Source of the DNA: an uncultured Bacteroidales bacterium
Lineage (GTDB): Bacteria; Bacteroidota; Bacteroidia; Bacteroidales; Paludibacteraceae
Assembly: GCA_947164985.1 (NCBI GenBank)
Contig: CAMUYI010000001.1
Coordinates: forward strand, 1 to 64,000
Direction of reading: 5' to 3'
Length of the DNA stretch: 64,000 bases
Shown piece by piece: positions 1 through 8,709 of this stretch (its first letter is position 1; every line of letters begins with the position of its first letter). The translations under genes and the position numbers were made by a program. The notes below the pieces were generated by a model. The model was not told the DNA's origin. It made no database searches and saw only the letters and a list, made by a program, of their open reading frames with translations.

Positions 1-60
1 CCGAGTAAGGGTTTTAAGCCACTTATCGTCTGGTTTTGTAATGGTTTCTTTATACGGCAT
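1..60 (-). CDS. Possible 5' end of a gene cut by the window edge
   Basis: An ATG at 58-60 (minus strand) opens a frame that stays open for 20 codons to the window edge, beginning MPYKETITKPDDKWLK. It is hydrophilic and lysine-rich with no signal peptide. The strong promoter at 89-119 points the other way, and I see no matching minus-strand promoter, so this may be chance. Too short to assign a family. Confidence 0.3.
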   Translation of the reverse strand, partial: MPYKETITKPDDKWLKTLTR

Positions 61-88
61 TTTTTATTGCATTTTTTTGCCGAAAAAC

Positions 89-119
89 TTGCATATGTCA
101 AAAATTTTTTGTATCTTTG
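89..119 (+). promoter_or_regulatory. Promoter of the 179-565 gene
   Basis: A TTGCATATGTCA -33 box (89-100), an 11-nt T-rich spacer and a TATCTTTG -7 box (112-119). It fits the Bacteroidetes -33/-7 pattern and the 31-nt layout seen across this window. Transcription should start near 125, giving a leader of about 55 nt. Confidence 0.8.
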
Positions 120-178
120 CATAGTTTTTCAAAGAGGAAAAACAACAACTTTTATTAACCATTAAACCTACTTTAACT

Positions 179-565
179 ATGGGAAAAGTAACCTATTCCC
201 CGGGTATCCAGTATGTACAAGGATCACTGGCTAAGCCCAAGAAAATCGATGGCCATAATCATGGCGAGTATTTAATCGGTACCCATCGTACCGCTGCAAC
301 CACCAATCCGGATTGTACCAGACTTTACATCCGTAAAGCTGATGCCTACACCCGCAGTACTCCGCTGAGTAACCGAGAGGTGGCAGCCCGCGCACGCTTC
401 ACCGCTGTACGCGCAGCCGTTGCAACCCGTGCAGCAGACCTGAGCAAACAGTTGGCCGACCAGCAAGCCTTCATGGCTCAGAAAGACCAAGCGGGCGGCA
501 AAAAGACCCTCAGGGCCTATTATTGGGCAATTTGTGGCGCTGAGTACGACCAGCAACACGGTTAA
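179..565 (+). CDS. Conserved-looking small protein of unknown function
   Basis: A 128-residue soluble protein that I do not recognise. It has a basic, Gly/His-rich N-terminal half (residues 1-60), an Ala/Arg-rich segment that should form long helices (about 65-100, with many ARA and RAA steps), and an aromatic C-terminus around AYYWAICGAEYD. There is no signal peptide, membrane segment or catalytic motif. It is monocistronic: its own promoter lies at 89-119 and the next gene has another at 614-644. The basic, Ala-rich composition would suit a nucleic-acid-associated protein, but that is only a guess. Codon use resembles the neighbouring housekeeping genes. Confidence 0.75.
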   Translation: MGKVTYSPGIQYVQGSLAKPKKIDGHNHGEYLIGTHRTAATTNPDCTRLYIRKADAYTRSTPLSNREVAARARFTAVRAAVATRAADLSKQLADQQAFMAQKDQAGGKKTLRAYYWAICGAEYDQQHG

Positions 566-613
566 GACCGGTCAACGATTTGTAAAAAAAATCGTAAAAA
601 GAATGGCATATGC

Positions 614-644
614 TTGCATATGTCATTTTTTTTGAGTACCTTTG
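614..644 (+). promoter_or_regulatory. Promoter of the RND efflux operon
   Basis: TTGCATATGTCA (614-625) and TACCTTTG (637-644), with the 11-nt spacer. Start of transcription is expected near 650, about 30 nt before the ATG at 680. No operator-like palindrome and no TetR/MarR-type regulator gene lies next to it. Confidence 0.85.
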
Positions 645-679
645 CACGCAAAATCGTGCAACCAACAAAAAAATAAGAT

Positions 680-1771
680 ATGAAAAACAAACATCTCTAT
701 TTCCTTATGGCTGCAGCGCTTCTCACAGGCTGCGGCGGCGATGTACCGCAAGCGGTACAGACATCGTATCAGACGATGACGATCAGTAAAAGCGACATCT
801 CCGTGCCGCTGAAGTACAGTGCGACCTTGAAGGGCACGTCCGACGTGACGATCACGCCGCAGGTGAGCGGACAGCTGATGGAGGTATGCATCACGGAGGG
901 TCAGCAGGTGAAGAAAGGCGACGTGCTCTTCCGTATCGACAGCCGTAATGCCGAGTTGGAGTTAGAGTCCGCCGAGGCGAATCTGCTGGCGGCTTTGGCC
1001 CAAGAGAGCAGCGCTAAACTGGAGTACGAGAGTAATAAGAACCTGTACGAGAAGAAGATCGTCAGCAAGTATGTATTGGACAACGCCGAGAACCAGTACA
1101 AGCAGGCGCAGGCATCAGCCGCGCAGTACCGGGCGACGGCTAATCGCGCACGTGTGAACTTAGGTTATTGCACAATCACTTCGCCTGTGAACGGTGTGAT
1201 CGGTTCGATACCCGTCTATGCCGGAGATCAGGTGTCGTCGGGTACCTATCTGACGATGGTGAGCGGTAACGCGAAAATGTACGCCGAGTTCTCGGTAAGC
1301 GAGTCGATTCTGGAAGAGCGCACGCAGGCGGAGGTGAAAGAAGATAACAAGACCCTGTTAGCCGATCTGCCGGATGTCACGTTCTTCTTCAAGAACGGCG
1401 CGGAGTACCCCTTGAAAGGTCGCATCACGAGTATCACCGGCACGGTGGACCGTACGACGGGTACGCTGACCTGCAAGGCCACCTTCCCCAACCCCGACGG
1501 CGGACTCTATTCGGGTGTGCAAGGCACGGTGGTGATTCCGTTTGACGTGCAGGACGTGATGGTCGTTCCGCAGAACGCCGTTGTACGTCTGCAGAGCAAG
1601 AGCCTGGTGTACAAAGTAGGTGCAGACAGCTGTGCCTACAGCACGATCGTGGAGACGGCTAATTTCAGTTCGGAGCGCGACCTGATCGTCACCAAGGGGC
1701 TCGAAGTAGGCGATGTGATCGTCACAGAGGGAGCAAACAACCTCGTTGAAGGGCAGCAAGTACTCTTCTAA
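680..1771 (+). CDS. RND efflux periplasmic adaptor lipoprotein (AcrA/MexA type)
   Basis: Membrane-fusion subunit that links the inner-membrane RND pump to the outer-membrane channel. The N-terminus is a lipoprotein signal with lipobox LTGC (Cys18), so it is probably anchored to the inner membrane. The order is typical of the family: first half of the biotinyl/lipoyl-like domain (about 45-80), a helical hairpin (about 90-150, Glu/Ala/Gln-rich), the second lipoyl half (GVIGSIPVYAGDQV), a beta-barrel, and a membrane-proximal domain ending EGANNLVEGQQVLF. At 363 residues it has normal length. It is the first gene of a three-gene operon; the next gene follows after a 30-nt spacer made of 7-nt repeats. 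The substrate cannot be inferred. Confidence 0.93.
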   Translation: MKNKHLYFLMAAALLTGCGGDVPQAVQTSYQTMTISKSDISVPLKYSATLKGTSDVTITPQVSGQLMEVCITEGQQVKKGDVLFRIDSRNAELELESAEANLLAALAQESSAKLEYESNKNLYEKKIVSKYVLDNAENQYKQAQASAAQYRATANRARVNLGYCTITSPVNGVIGSIPVYAGDQVSSGTYLTMVSGNAKMYAEFSVSESILEERTQAEVKEDNKTLLADLPDVTFFFKNGAEYPLKGRITSITGTVDRTTGTLTCKATFPNPDGGLYSGVQGTVVIPFDVQDVMVVPQNAVVRLQSKSLVYKVGADSCAYSTIVETANFSSERDLIVTKGLEVGDVIVTEGANNLVEGQQVLF

Positions 1772-1801
1772 TTGAAAATTGATAATTGAAAATTGAAAAT
1801 T
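1772..1801 (+). repeat. 7-nt repeat spacer before the RND pump gene
   Basis: The entire gap between the adaptor stop codon and the pump ATG is imperfect copies of AATTGAA/AATTGAT. An in-frame TTG at 1793 lies inside it, but ATG 1802 is the better start. One of many such spacers in this window. Confidence 0.8.
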
Positions 1802-4800
1802 ATGAAGGGTAATATTTTTATAGATAAGAACGTGATGGCGATCTCGATAGCTATCGTCATCATGATGATCGGGTTTATCTGCCTGAATACCTTACCGGTG
1901 GAGCAGTACCCGAATATCGCGCCGCCGACGGTGGAGGTGACGACCTCGTACTCGGGCGCGGACGCGAACACGTGTATGAAATCCGTCATCCAACCCCTCG
2001 AGGAGCAGATCAACGGTGTGCAGGACATGACCTACATGACCGCAACAGCTTCTTCGACCGGCGACGTGACGATCATGGTATATTTCAAGCAAGGCGCCGA
2101 TGCGGACATGGCAACGGTTAACGTACAGAACCGTGTATCGCAGGCCGAGGCCTTACTGCCCGGCGATGTGCTGCAGACCGGTATCACCGTCACCAAACGG
2201 CAGAATAGTATCCTGCAGATCGCGGGTCTCAAATCGACCGACGGTAAGTACGACGCAGACTTCATATCGAACTATATCGACATTAATGTCAAGCCTCGTC
2301 TGCTGCGTATCACGGGTGTTGGTAACGTAAGTAATTTAGGAAACACGTACGCGCTGCGTGTATGGATGAAACCGGATCAGATGGCGCAGTACGGTCTCGA
2401 ACCGAGCGACATATCCAATGCCATCTCGTCGCAGAGTTTCGTCACCTCCACCGGTACACTCGGTCAGCAGTCCGAGAACGCATATCAGTACCCGATGGAG
2501 TACAAAGGTACACTCAAGAGTATCGAAGAGTTTGAGAATATCGTACTTCGTACGACGGAGGGTGGTAACGTTCTCTATCTGAAAGATGTGGCGACGGTAG
2601 AGATCGGTGCAAAGTCGTACACCATGACCTCGAATATCGACGGTATGCCGGGTGTGTTCTACCTGGTCAATCAATCGCCCGGCGCGAATGCTACCCTGGT
2701 GAACCAGCAGATCGATGACCTATACGAACAACTCAAGCCTACCCTGCCGGCAGGACTGGAGTTCGTGACCCTAGAGACCAGTAATGACTTCCTTTTTGCC
2801 GCGATCCATAATGTAGTAGAGACGCTGGTCATCGCGATCCTACTCGTGATCCTGGTCGTTTATTTCTTCCTGCAGAACTGGAAAGCGACCCTCATTCCGT
2901 CTATCTCTATCATCGTGTCGTTGCTCGGTACATTCGCCATCGTGCGCATGGCCGGTTTCTCGCTGAATATCCTGACGCTCTTCGCCCTCGTCCTTGCCAT
3001 CGGTACAGTCGTCGATGATGCGATCGTGGTCGTCGAGGCCGTGATGGCGAAGTTGGAGACGGGAAAGATGAAAGGTAACCCGAAAGAGCAAGCTATTCAA
3101 GCTACCCGTGAAGCGATGAGCGAAGTGTCGGTAGCCGTCATATCCTGTACGTTGGTCTTCATGGCGGTGTTCATCCCGGTGACCTTCATGAGCGGAACAA
3201 GCGGTACGTTCTTCACTCAGTTCGGTATCACGATCGCCGGTTCGGTAGGTCTCTCCTGCGTCTGCGCGTTGGTACTCTGTCCGGCGTTGTGCGCCATCCT
3301 GATGCGACCAAATGAACCGGGTGCCGCCCAACGGAAGGGTATTGATTATTATACCAAATTGGCATATGAGGCGAGTTACACCGCGATTCTCGGCAAGTAC
3401 AAAGGAGCGGTGGAGAAATACCTCAAGCGTCCGTGGTTGTCGTTTGCATTGTTAGGCGGCGCGATTGTACTGATGGTACTCTTCATGAAGATCCTGCCTT
3501 CGGGTTTGGTGCCGCAAGAGGACCAAGGTGTGATCATGTGTGAGGTGCGTATGCCGGAAGGTGCGACGCTCCATGAGAACACAGAGATCATGAAGCAGGT
3601 GGAAGAGAAAGTGAAAGCGATCCCGGAGTTGGAGAGTTACGGCCTCTGTAGCGGTTATGGTCTGATTTCCTCTGCCGGATCGAGCTACGCCACCCTCATC
3701 ATTCGTCTGAAAAACTGGGACGACCGTCCGGGCTTCAAGCACTATATCGACCTGGTGATCTATAAGTTCTATCTGGATTGTCAGAGTATCAAGAACGCGC
3801 AGGTACTGCCGTTCCAGATGCCGCAGATCCCGGGTTATGGTACGTCGAATAGCATCGACCTGCAGGTGCAGGACAAGAGCGACGGCGACATGAGTGATTT
3901 TGGTAACAAGACCAATGTTTTCCTGGCTAAACTGCAAGAGCGCAAGGAGATAGAGAGCGCGATGTCCACCTATTCGGAGCGTTTCCCGAAATACAAAGTG
4001 CATGTGGATCCGATCCAGTGTGAGCGTGCCGGCACAACCGCCAGAGCGGTGCTGAACCTGCTGGGCTCGTACTGCGGCGGTTCGTATGTGGGTAACTTCA
4101 ACCAGTTCAGTAAGGTCTATCAGATCCTGCTGGGCGCTGCGCCGGAGTACCGCCTCGATCCTTCGTCGCTCAATAACATGTACATAAGAGTGAATAACAA
4201 CAAGATGGCACCGCTCTCGCAGTTCATCACGCTGGAGGAAGTAGTCGGTTCGTCGTCCACCAACCATTTCAACCTCTATCAGTCGATCTCCTGCTCCGTC
4301 ACGCCGGGTAACGGTTATTCGGAAGCAGAGGCGCACCAAGTGATCGCGGAGGTTTTCAAAGAGACGATGCCGAACTACTGCACCTACGAGTACGGCTCGA
4401 TGTCGCGTGAGGTGGAGGAGAGTGCGAAGAGCAACACGACCGTACTGATCTATCTCATCTGTATCATCCTGATTTACTTGATTTTAGGTTCGCTCTATAA
4501 TAGTTGGCTAACGCCGTTCGCCGTCCTGCTGAGCGTACCATTCGGTCTGATGGGTTCGTTCCTCTTCTCCTGGGTAGGCAATAAGATAGGTCTGCCGGGC
4601 ATGGAGAATAACATCTACCTGCAGACCGGTGTGATCATGTTGATCGGTCTGTTGGCGAAGACGGCGATCCTGATCACCGAGTTCGCGGCAGAGCGTCGCA
4701 AGCAAGGACTGAGTATTGTCGATGCCGCACTCGAGGCATGTAAAGACCGTCTGCGTCCGATCCTGATGACCGTCATCACGATGATCGTCGGTATGATCCC

Positions 4801-4987
4801 GCTGGTTATCGCCGGTGGTGCAGGCGCAAACGGAAACCGTGCTTTAGCACTAGGTGTCGTAGGCGGTATGAGTATCGGAACGCTGGCACTCGTGTTCGTC
4901 GTTCCCGCCTTCTTCATCGTCTTCCAGACGCTGGAGGAGAAAGTGAGCGGAAAGCCGACAGAGGTAAAAGGTGAAATAATCGTTTGA
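1802..4987 (+). CDS. RND family multidrug efflux pump, HAE1 type (AcrB-like)
   Basis: A proton-driven inner-membrane transporter of 1061 residues, the usual length. It has the classical duplicated layout: TM1 near residues 10-30, a large periplasmic loop, a TM block around 335-500, a second periplasmic loop, and a second TM block around 870-1040. The proton-relay aspartates are visible in TM4 as GTVVDDAIVVVEAV. The early motif EQYPNIAPPTVEV matches AcrB-type pumps. ATG 1802 gives MKGNIFIDKNVM; an upstream in-frame TTG (1793) sits in repeat DNA and was not used. Its operon partners are the adaptor upstream and the channel downstream. Drug versus bile or lipid substrates cannot be separated by sequence. 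Confidence 0.96.
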   Translation: MKGNIFIDKNVMAISIAIVIMMIGFICLNTLPVEQYPNIAPPTVEVTTSYSGADANTCMKSVIQPLEEQINGVQDMTYMTATASSTGDVTIMVYFKQGADADMATVNVQNRVSQAEALLPGDVLQTGITVTKRQNSILQIAGLKSTDGKYDADFISNYIDINVKPRLLRITGVGNVSNLGNTYALRVWMKPDQMAQYGLEPSDISNAISSQSFVTSTGTLGQQSENAYQYPMEYKGTLKSIEEFENIVLRTTEGGNVLYLKDVATVEIGAKSYTMTSNIDGMPGVFYLVNQSPGANATLVNQQIDDLYEQLKPTLPAGLEFVTLETSNDFLFAAIHNVVETLVIAILLVILVVYFFLQNWKATLIPSISIIVSLLGTFAIVRMAGFSLNILTLFALVLAIGTVVDDAIVVVEAVMAKLETGKMKGNPKEQAIQATREAMSEVSVAVISCTLVFMAVFIPVTFMSGTSGTFFTQFGITIAGSVGLSCVCALVLCPALCAILMRPNEPGAAQRKGIDYYTKLAYEASYTAILGKYKGAVEKYLKRPWLSFALLGGAIVLMVLFMKILPSGLVPQEDQGVIMCEVRMPEGATLHENTEIMKQVEEKVKAIPELESYGLCSGYGLISSAGSSYATLIIRLKNWDDRPGFKHYIDLVIYKFYLDCQSIKNAQVLPFQMPQIPGYGTSNSIDLQVQDKSDGDMSDFGNKTNVFLAKLQERKEIESAMSTYSERFPKYKVHVDPIQCERAGTTARAVLNLLGSYCGGSYVGNFNQFSKVYQILLGAAPEYRLDPSSLNNMYIRVNNNKMAPLSQFITLEEVVGSSSTNHFNLYQSISCSVTPGNGYSEAEAHQVIAEVFKETMPNYCTYEYGSMSREVEESAKSNTTVLIYLICIILIYLILGSLYNSWLTPFAVLLSVPFGLMGSFLFSWVGNKIGLPGMENNIYLQTGVIMLIGLLAKTAILITEFAAERRKQGLSIVDAALEACKDRLRPILMTVITMIVGMIPLVIAGGAGANGNRALALGVVGGMSIGTLALVFVVPAFFIVFQTLEEKVSGKPTEVKGEIIV

Positions 4988-5031
4988 ACGAATGTGAGAT
5001 AAGAAAAATGAAAGGTGAAAGGAGAATCAGT

Positions 5032-6444
5032 ATGAAAGCAAATAAATTTTCAATTTTCAATTTTCAATTTTCAATTATTATCGCGCTATGCGCGATGATG
5101 TGTTCGTGCGGCGTGTATAAGAAATATGAGTCGCAGACGGAGGCACCGAAGGACTTGTACGGCACGGGGGACTCGATCGCACAGGCAATGAACGATGCGT
5201 CGATTGCTTCGATCTCCTGGCGGGAGTTCTTCGTGGACCCGATCTTACAGCAACTCATCGACTCGGCTTTGGCGCGTAATACCGACATGGCTTCCGCACG
5301 TCTGGCCGTTGAGCAGGCGCAAGCAAGCCTGACGGCTGCCAAGTGGGCGTTTGTTCCTTCGCTGAGTCTGAGTCCGCAGGGAAATATCTCGACGACCATG
5401 TTCGGTGCATCCGGTAAGGGTACGGGGTTAGGTTATTCGTACAATGTACCTTTGCAGTTGGACTGGAACATCGGTATCTCAGGTTCAGCGATCGTCAACA
5501 AGCGCAAGACGCAAGCGCTCTTAGAGCAGGCGAAAGCCTCGCGGGAAGCGACGCAAGCGAACCTGATCTCAACCGTAGCGCAGGAGTATTTCCAGCTATT
5601 GATGCTGGATAAGCAATTGGAGATCCTGGTGAAGACTGACAGCCTGTGGGATGTGTCGTTAGAGACCGAGAAAGCACTGTGGGAGAACGGTCAGGCCTAC
5701 TCTACGGCGGTGAACCAGATGGAGAGTTCGAACCTGAGCGTGAAGACGCAGATCATCGATACGCGTCGCAGCATCCTATCCACGGAGAACGAGATCTGCA
5801 AGTTGCTGCACATGACGCCGCAGGCTATTAAACGCAATAAATGGGGCGATTACACCCTACCCGAACGGTTCAGCACCGGTGTACCGGCTGTATTATTAGA
5901 GAACCGACCGGACATCAAAGCAGCCGATCAGGCACTGGCCGAAGCGTTCTATAACACCGCAGCAGCCCGTGCGCAGTTCTATCCGTCCTTCTCCTTGTCG
6001 GGTCTGTTAGGATGGACGAACAACGCCGGTATGATCGCTAACCCGGGGGCATTGCTGATGCAACTCGCCGCATCGCTGACCCAACCGATCTTCGCGGCCG
6101 GTAAGTTAACCGCCCAACTCAAGATCGCCAAGTACAACCAAGAGGATAAATTGAACCGGTACGTGCAGACCGTACTGGAGGCCGGAAACCAAGTGAACGA
6201 GGCGCTGGCAGACTGTCAGACGGCGCGCGAGAAGGATGTGCTGTACAAGCGGCAAGTGGAGGTGTTGCAAGATGCGTACGACGGGACGCACGAGTTGATG
6301 AACAACGGCAAGGCCAGTTATCTGGAGGTGTTGACCGCACAGGAATCGCTGCTGTCGGCACAGCTGAATGAAGCATCGAACCTCTACAACGGGGCGATCT
6401 CGTTGATCGGTCTATATATCGCCTTAGGAGGCGCGGTGCAATAA
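5032..6444 (+). CDS. TolC/NodT-type outer-membrane efflux lipoprotein
   Basis: Outer-membrane channel of the RND system, 470 residues. I chose ATG 5032 because it follows an AGGAG-like site (about 5020) and gives a clean lipoprotein signal: MKANK, a hydrophobic stretch, then MMCSC with the lipidated Cys26. An upstream in-frame start at 4984 would overlap the pump gene and bury the signal. Two tandem OEP repeats follow (about 60-260 and 270-470), including NRPDIKAADQALAEA in the second. The hydrophobic core of the signal peptide, FSIFNFQFSI, is encoded by four exact copies of a 7-nt repeat (5047-5074) and is identical to the one in the PorW-like protein at 55.4 kb. Confidence 0.93.
   Translation: MKANKFSIFNFQFSIIIALCAMMCSCGVYKKYESQTEAPKDLYGTGDSIAQAMNDASIASISWREFFVDPILQQLIDSALARNTDMASARLAVEQAQASLTAAKWAFVPSLSLSPQGNISTTMFGASGKGTGLGYSYNVPLQLDWNIGISGSAIVNKRKTQALLEQAKASREATQANLISTVAQEYFQLLMLDKQLEILVKTDSLWDVSLETEKALWENGQAYSTAVNQMESSNLSVKTQIIDTRRSILSTENEICKLLHMTPQAIKRNKWGDYTLPERFSTGVPAVLLENRPDIKAADQALAEAFYNTAAARAQFYPSFSLSGLLGWTNNAGMIANPGALLMQLAASLTQPIFAAGKLTAQLKIAKYNQEDKLNRYVQTVLEAGNQVNEALADCQTAREKDVLYKRQVEVLQDAYDGTHELMNNGKASYLEVLTAQESLLSAQLNEASNLYNGAISLIGLYIALGGAVQ
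5047..5074 (+). repeat. Four TTTTCAA heptamers coding a signal-peptide core
   Basis: Exact tandem TTTTCAA x4 inside the coding sequence of the outer-membrane channel. Because 7 is not a multiple of 3, the three codon phases alternate, giving the peptide FSIFNFQFSI. Confidence 0.9.
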
Positions 6445-6446
6445 GA

Positions 6447-7250
6447 CTAGCGTAAGTACCGCCTGCGGAGGATTTGGATATCGTCCGGCGTGAGGCACAG
6501 GATCTCGTGCAGATAATTGGTCATTCCTCCGTATTCGCGGTCGATGAGGTCGAGCGTGGAGATGAAGTTAGGTGTCGAGACGCCCATGAAGGCTTGGATC
6601 ACCGCCATCTCTTTCTCGCCTCCACCACGGGCAAGGATGTCGTTATTGAGTTTGGTGACGATAGGCAGGTAGGCTTCGTTACTGAGATCAAAATCCGCGA
6701 TGACGGTCTCCCGTTCTACACCCAAGGCAAACATGAGAAAGGCTGCACCCCAACCGGTGCGGTCTTTTCCTTGTGCGCAATGCCATAAGATACCACCGTC
6801 TTCCGGCGCTTCGATGATCAGGCGCAGGAAAGCGGCGTACTGCAGTTGCGAGAACTCCGACTGAATCAACGACGGGTACATGTTCCGCGCCATGACCTGC
6901 ACCTCGGGATAGAAAGAATAATTGACGATATGTCGGTCCAGTTCAAGGAAGGCCTCGTCGGGTATGGGTTTGCCGGTCTGCTGCTCCGCCCGCATGTCGA
7001 TAGTAGGCAACAGATGGTGTTGCACGCCGTCTATCTCGCGATCCGGCACCGCCTGGAACTCACCCAAGGAACGGAAATCGAAGATGCGGCAGAGGTTATA
7101 CTCCGCTTTGAGCCGCGCCACATCGGCATCGGTAGCATCGTGCAGGTGCGCTGTGCGCAACAGACGATGCGGACGGATAGCCCGTCCACCCGCCGCCGGT
7201 ATGCCACCCAAGTCACGGGCGTTATCTATATGTTCGAAGATGACTTTCAA
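6447..7250 (-). CDS. Tyrosine phosphatase family protein (Y_phosphatase3 type)
   Basis: A 267-residue cytosolic phosphatase. The P-loop CX5R signature is clear as HCAQGKDRTG at about residue 158, and the N-terminus IDNARDLGGIPAAGG is the typical opening of this family of tyrosine/dual-specificity phosphatases (some act on phosphoinositides). It starts at a TTG (7248-7250) lying inside a run of 7-nt repeats, with MKVIFEHIDNARDLGG as its N-terminus. It is the last gene of the six-gene signalling operon, 3 nt after the HD gene, and its stop is only 2 nt from that of the convergent efflux operon, with no clear terminator. It may reverse phosphorylation by the kinase-like protein two genes upstream; that is inference. 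Confidence 0.88.
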   Translation of the reverse strand: MKVIFEHIDNARDLGGIPAAGGRAIRPHRLLRTAHLHDATDADVARLKAEYNLCRIFDFRSLGEFQAVPDREIDGVQHHLLPTIDMRAEQQTGKPIPDEAFLELDRHIVNYSFYPEVQVMARNMYPSLIQSEFSQLQYAAFLRLIIEAPEDGGILWHCAQGKDRTGWGAAFLMFALGVERETVIADFDLSNEAYLPIVTKLNNDILARGGGEKEMAVIQAFMGVSTPNFISTLDLIDREYGGMTNYLHEILCLTPDDIQILRRRYLR

Positions 7251-7253
7251 TTT

Positions 7254-7832
7254 TCAATTTTCAAAGACCTCATCTATTAAACGCACGAATTCCTGATAAG
7301 CGAAAGTGTCGGAGAGGTCGGAGAGGGACGCGGCGAGGCCGCGGTAATGCCACTCGTGGGACGCTTTGTCTTTGACATGGAAGATCGACCATAGTTCATC
7401 GCCTTTCACCTGATAATCACGCCAGATCGCCCGCATATTACTCAACTTGTCTCCCATGGCTACGATCTTCGCATCATGACTCGCAGCCGCCAGACGGTCG
7501 ATCGCCGCCTGTTTGCGGTCATGCCAACTGTCCTCTTCGCTCACACCTTCGGTGAACTGGTCACTCTCCGCATGCACTAACTCTGCCACGCGGTCGCCGA
7601 ACGCTTCGCGGATCTGCTCGACGGTAACATCGGTATCTTCAATCGTATCGTGCAAAGCCGCAGCCGCCAGGAGCTCCTGGTCCGGCGTGATGGTAGCGAC
7701 GATCTCTACAGCCTCCATTGGATGGACGATATAGGGAAAACCTTTACCGCGGCGCTCCGTGTTATGGTGCGCGTTTACCGCGAAAATGATCGCGCGGTCC
7801 AGCAAATCAGTATCGAGATATTTATTGGCCAT
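7254..7832 (-). CDS. HD-domain phosphohydrolase, ppGpp-hydrolase (SpoT/Mesh1)-like
   Basis: A 192-residue protein made almost wholly of an HD domain. Metal-binding residues are visible in order: the His of IVHPMEAV near 37, the HD pair in ALHDTIEDTD near 62, and a distal Asp in GDKLSN near 131. The HDxxED form is typical of the ppGpp-hydrolase branch (SpoT HD domain, Mesh1), so removal of the 3'-pyrophosphate from (p)ppGpp is the leading guess. A RelA/SpoT-type synthetase lies two genes upstream in the same operon, which supports a make/break pair. Its C-terminus VFEN and stop codon lie in 7-nt repeat DNA. Another nucleotide substrate is possible. Confidence 0.85.
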   Translation of the reverse strand: MANKYLDTDLLDRAIIFAVNAHHNTERRGKGFPYIVHPMEAVEIVATITPDQELLAAAALHDTIEDTDVTVEQIREAFGDRVAELVHAESDQFTEGVSEEDSWHDRKQAAIDRLAAASHDAKIVAMGDKLSNMRAIWRDYQVKGDELWSIFHVKDKASHEWHYRGLAASLSDLSDTFAYQEFVRLIDEVFEN

Positions 7833-7868
7833 TAATTTTTAATTCTTAATTTTTAATTTTTAATTCTC
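7833..7868 (-). repeat. 7-nt repeat spacer between the kinase-like and HD genes
   Basis: The 37-nt gap is imperfect TTTTTAA/TTCTTAA units with period 7, running up to the ATG of the HD gene. Confidence 0.75.
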
Positions 7869-7869
7869 C

Positions 7870-8709
7870 TTAATACACCGTTCCTTCGAGCATGGCACGG
7901 AATTGCGGCATCGGACAATGCGTATCGCGTTCGATCATGATCGTCTTCAGGCCGGCGTAGATCTTCACTTCTTTCATCACGGCTTCCATGTCCGCATCGG
8001 GACCGAAATACTCTGCCGCAAATCCGTCCCAGAACTTAGCCGCCGTCGCATTGGACATATGATTCACCTCCATCGTCCAACTCTCATCGTTGAGGCAGCA
8101 GCAGAGGTACACCATGCCGATATCGAACATCGGATAACCGTAACAGAAATCGCCCAAGTCAATGAAATAGAGCGTCCGCACGCCGTCTTTCTCGGTGAAG
8201 ATTCCGTTTCCGAACTGCAGGTCCCCGTGGATAGCGGTGTCGGCATCCGGTGCAGCCGCAATGAAATCACGGAGTTTCTGTTTCTGTTCGGCCGTAAAAT
8301 CGGGATTGTTATCCAGCATCTTATACAGGCGGTCCTTGACGGACTCGAACTGCGTTGTATCCACATGGGTAGCATGTAGTTTCTTGCATAACTGCGCGAA
8401 CTCACGTCCGTACTCGGGTGCTTTCTCCGGGTTATCACCGCAGGCGCGGGAGTAGGATTTCTTACCCTCTACCCGACGAAAACGGATACCCATTCGCTCG
8501 CCGTCGGTAACTAAATCACCGGGTTCGGGTGTCGGGATGCCGAGTGCATATACTTTCTTGGCCAACTCCAGTTCCAAAGCGGCTGCCTCGAAATTACGGA
8601 AGTACATCTTCATCATGATGTTCGGGTCCGTCTTATGGTTGTAACTCGCGCCGTTGGCTCCTTCGCCCGTACGCACATAGTCATTAAGGTCAATCTTAAT
8701 CGGGTTCAT
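7870..8709 (-). CDS. APH/choline-kinase-like phosphotransferase (TIGR02172-like)
   Basis: A 279-residue protein with a protein-kinase-like fold of the aminoglycoside phosphotransferase type. The catalytic loop is AIHGDLQFGNGIF near residue 160 (HGDxxxxN) and the metal-binding motif is FIDLGD near 183; an ATP-binding lysine is in TDPNIMMKMY. The opening KIDLNDYVRTGEGANGASYNHK resembles the family named TIGR02172 in Fibrobacter and rumen Bacteroidales. The substrate is unknown; it could be a small molecule rather than a drug, as nothing else here suggests resistance. It overlaps the synthetase gene upstream by 4 nt (ATGA), so the two are translationally coupled. Confidence 0.85.
   Translation of the reverse strand: MNPIKIDLNDYVRTGEGANGASYNHKTDPNIMMKMYFRNFEAAALELELAKKVYALGIPTPEPGDLVTDGERMGIRFRRVEGKKSYSRACGDNPEKAPEYGREFAQLCKKLHATHVDTTQFESVKDRLYKMLDNNPDFTAEQKQKLRDFIAAAPDADTAIHGDLQFGNGIFTEKDGVRTLYFIDLGDFCYGYPMFDIGMVYLCCCLNDESWTMEVNHMSNATAAKFWDGFAAEYFGPDADMEAVMKEVKIYAGLKTIMIERDTHCPMPQFRAMLEGTVY

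Noticed and set aside
3452..4339. Open frame of 295 codons antisense to the RND pump
   Set aside because: Arg/His-rich shadow of the pump coding sequence with no start signals.
7870..8709. Antibiotic-resistance aminoglycoside phosphotransferase
   Set aside because: Fold is shared, but the context is a signalling operon and the sequence follows the TIGR02172-like family rather than known resistance enzymes.
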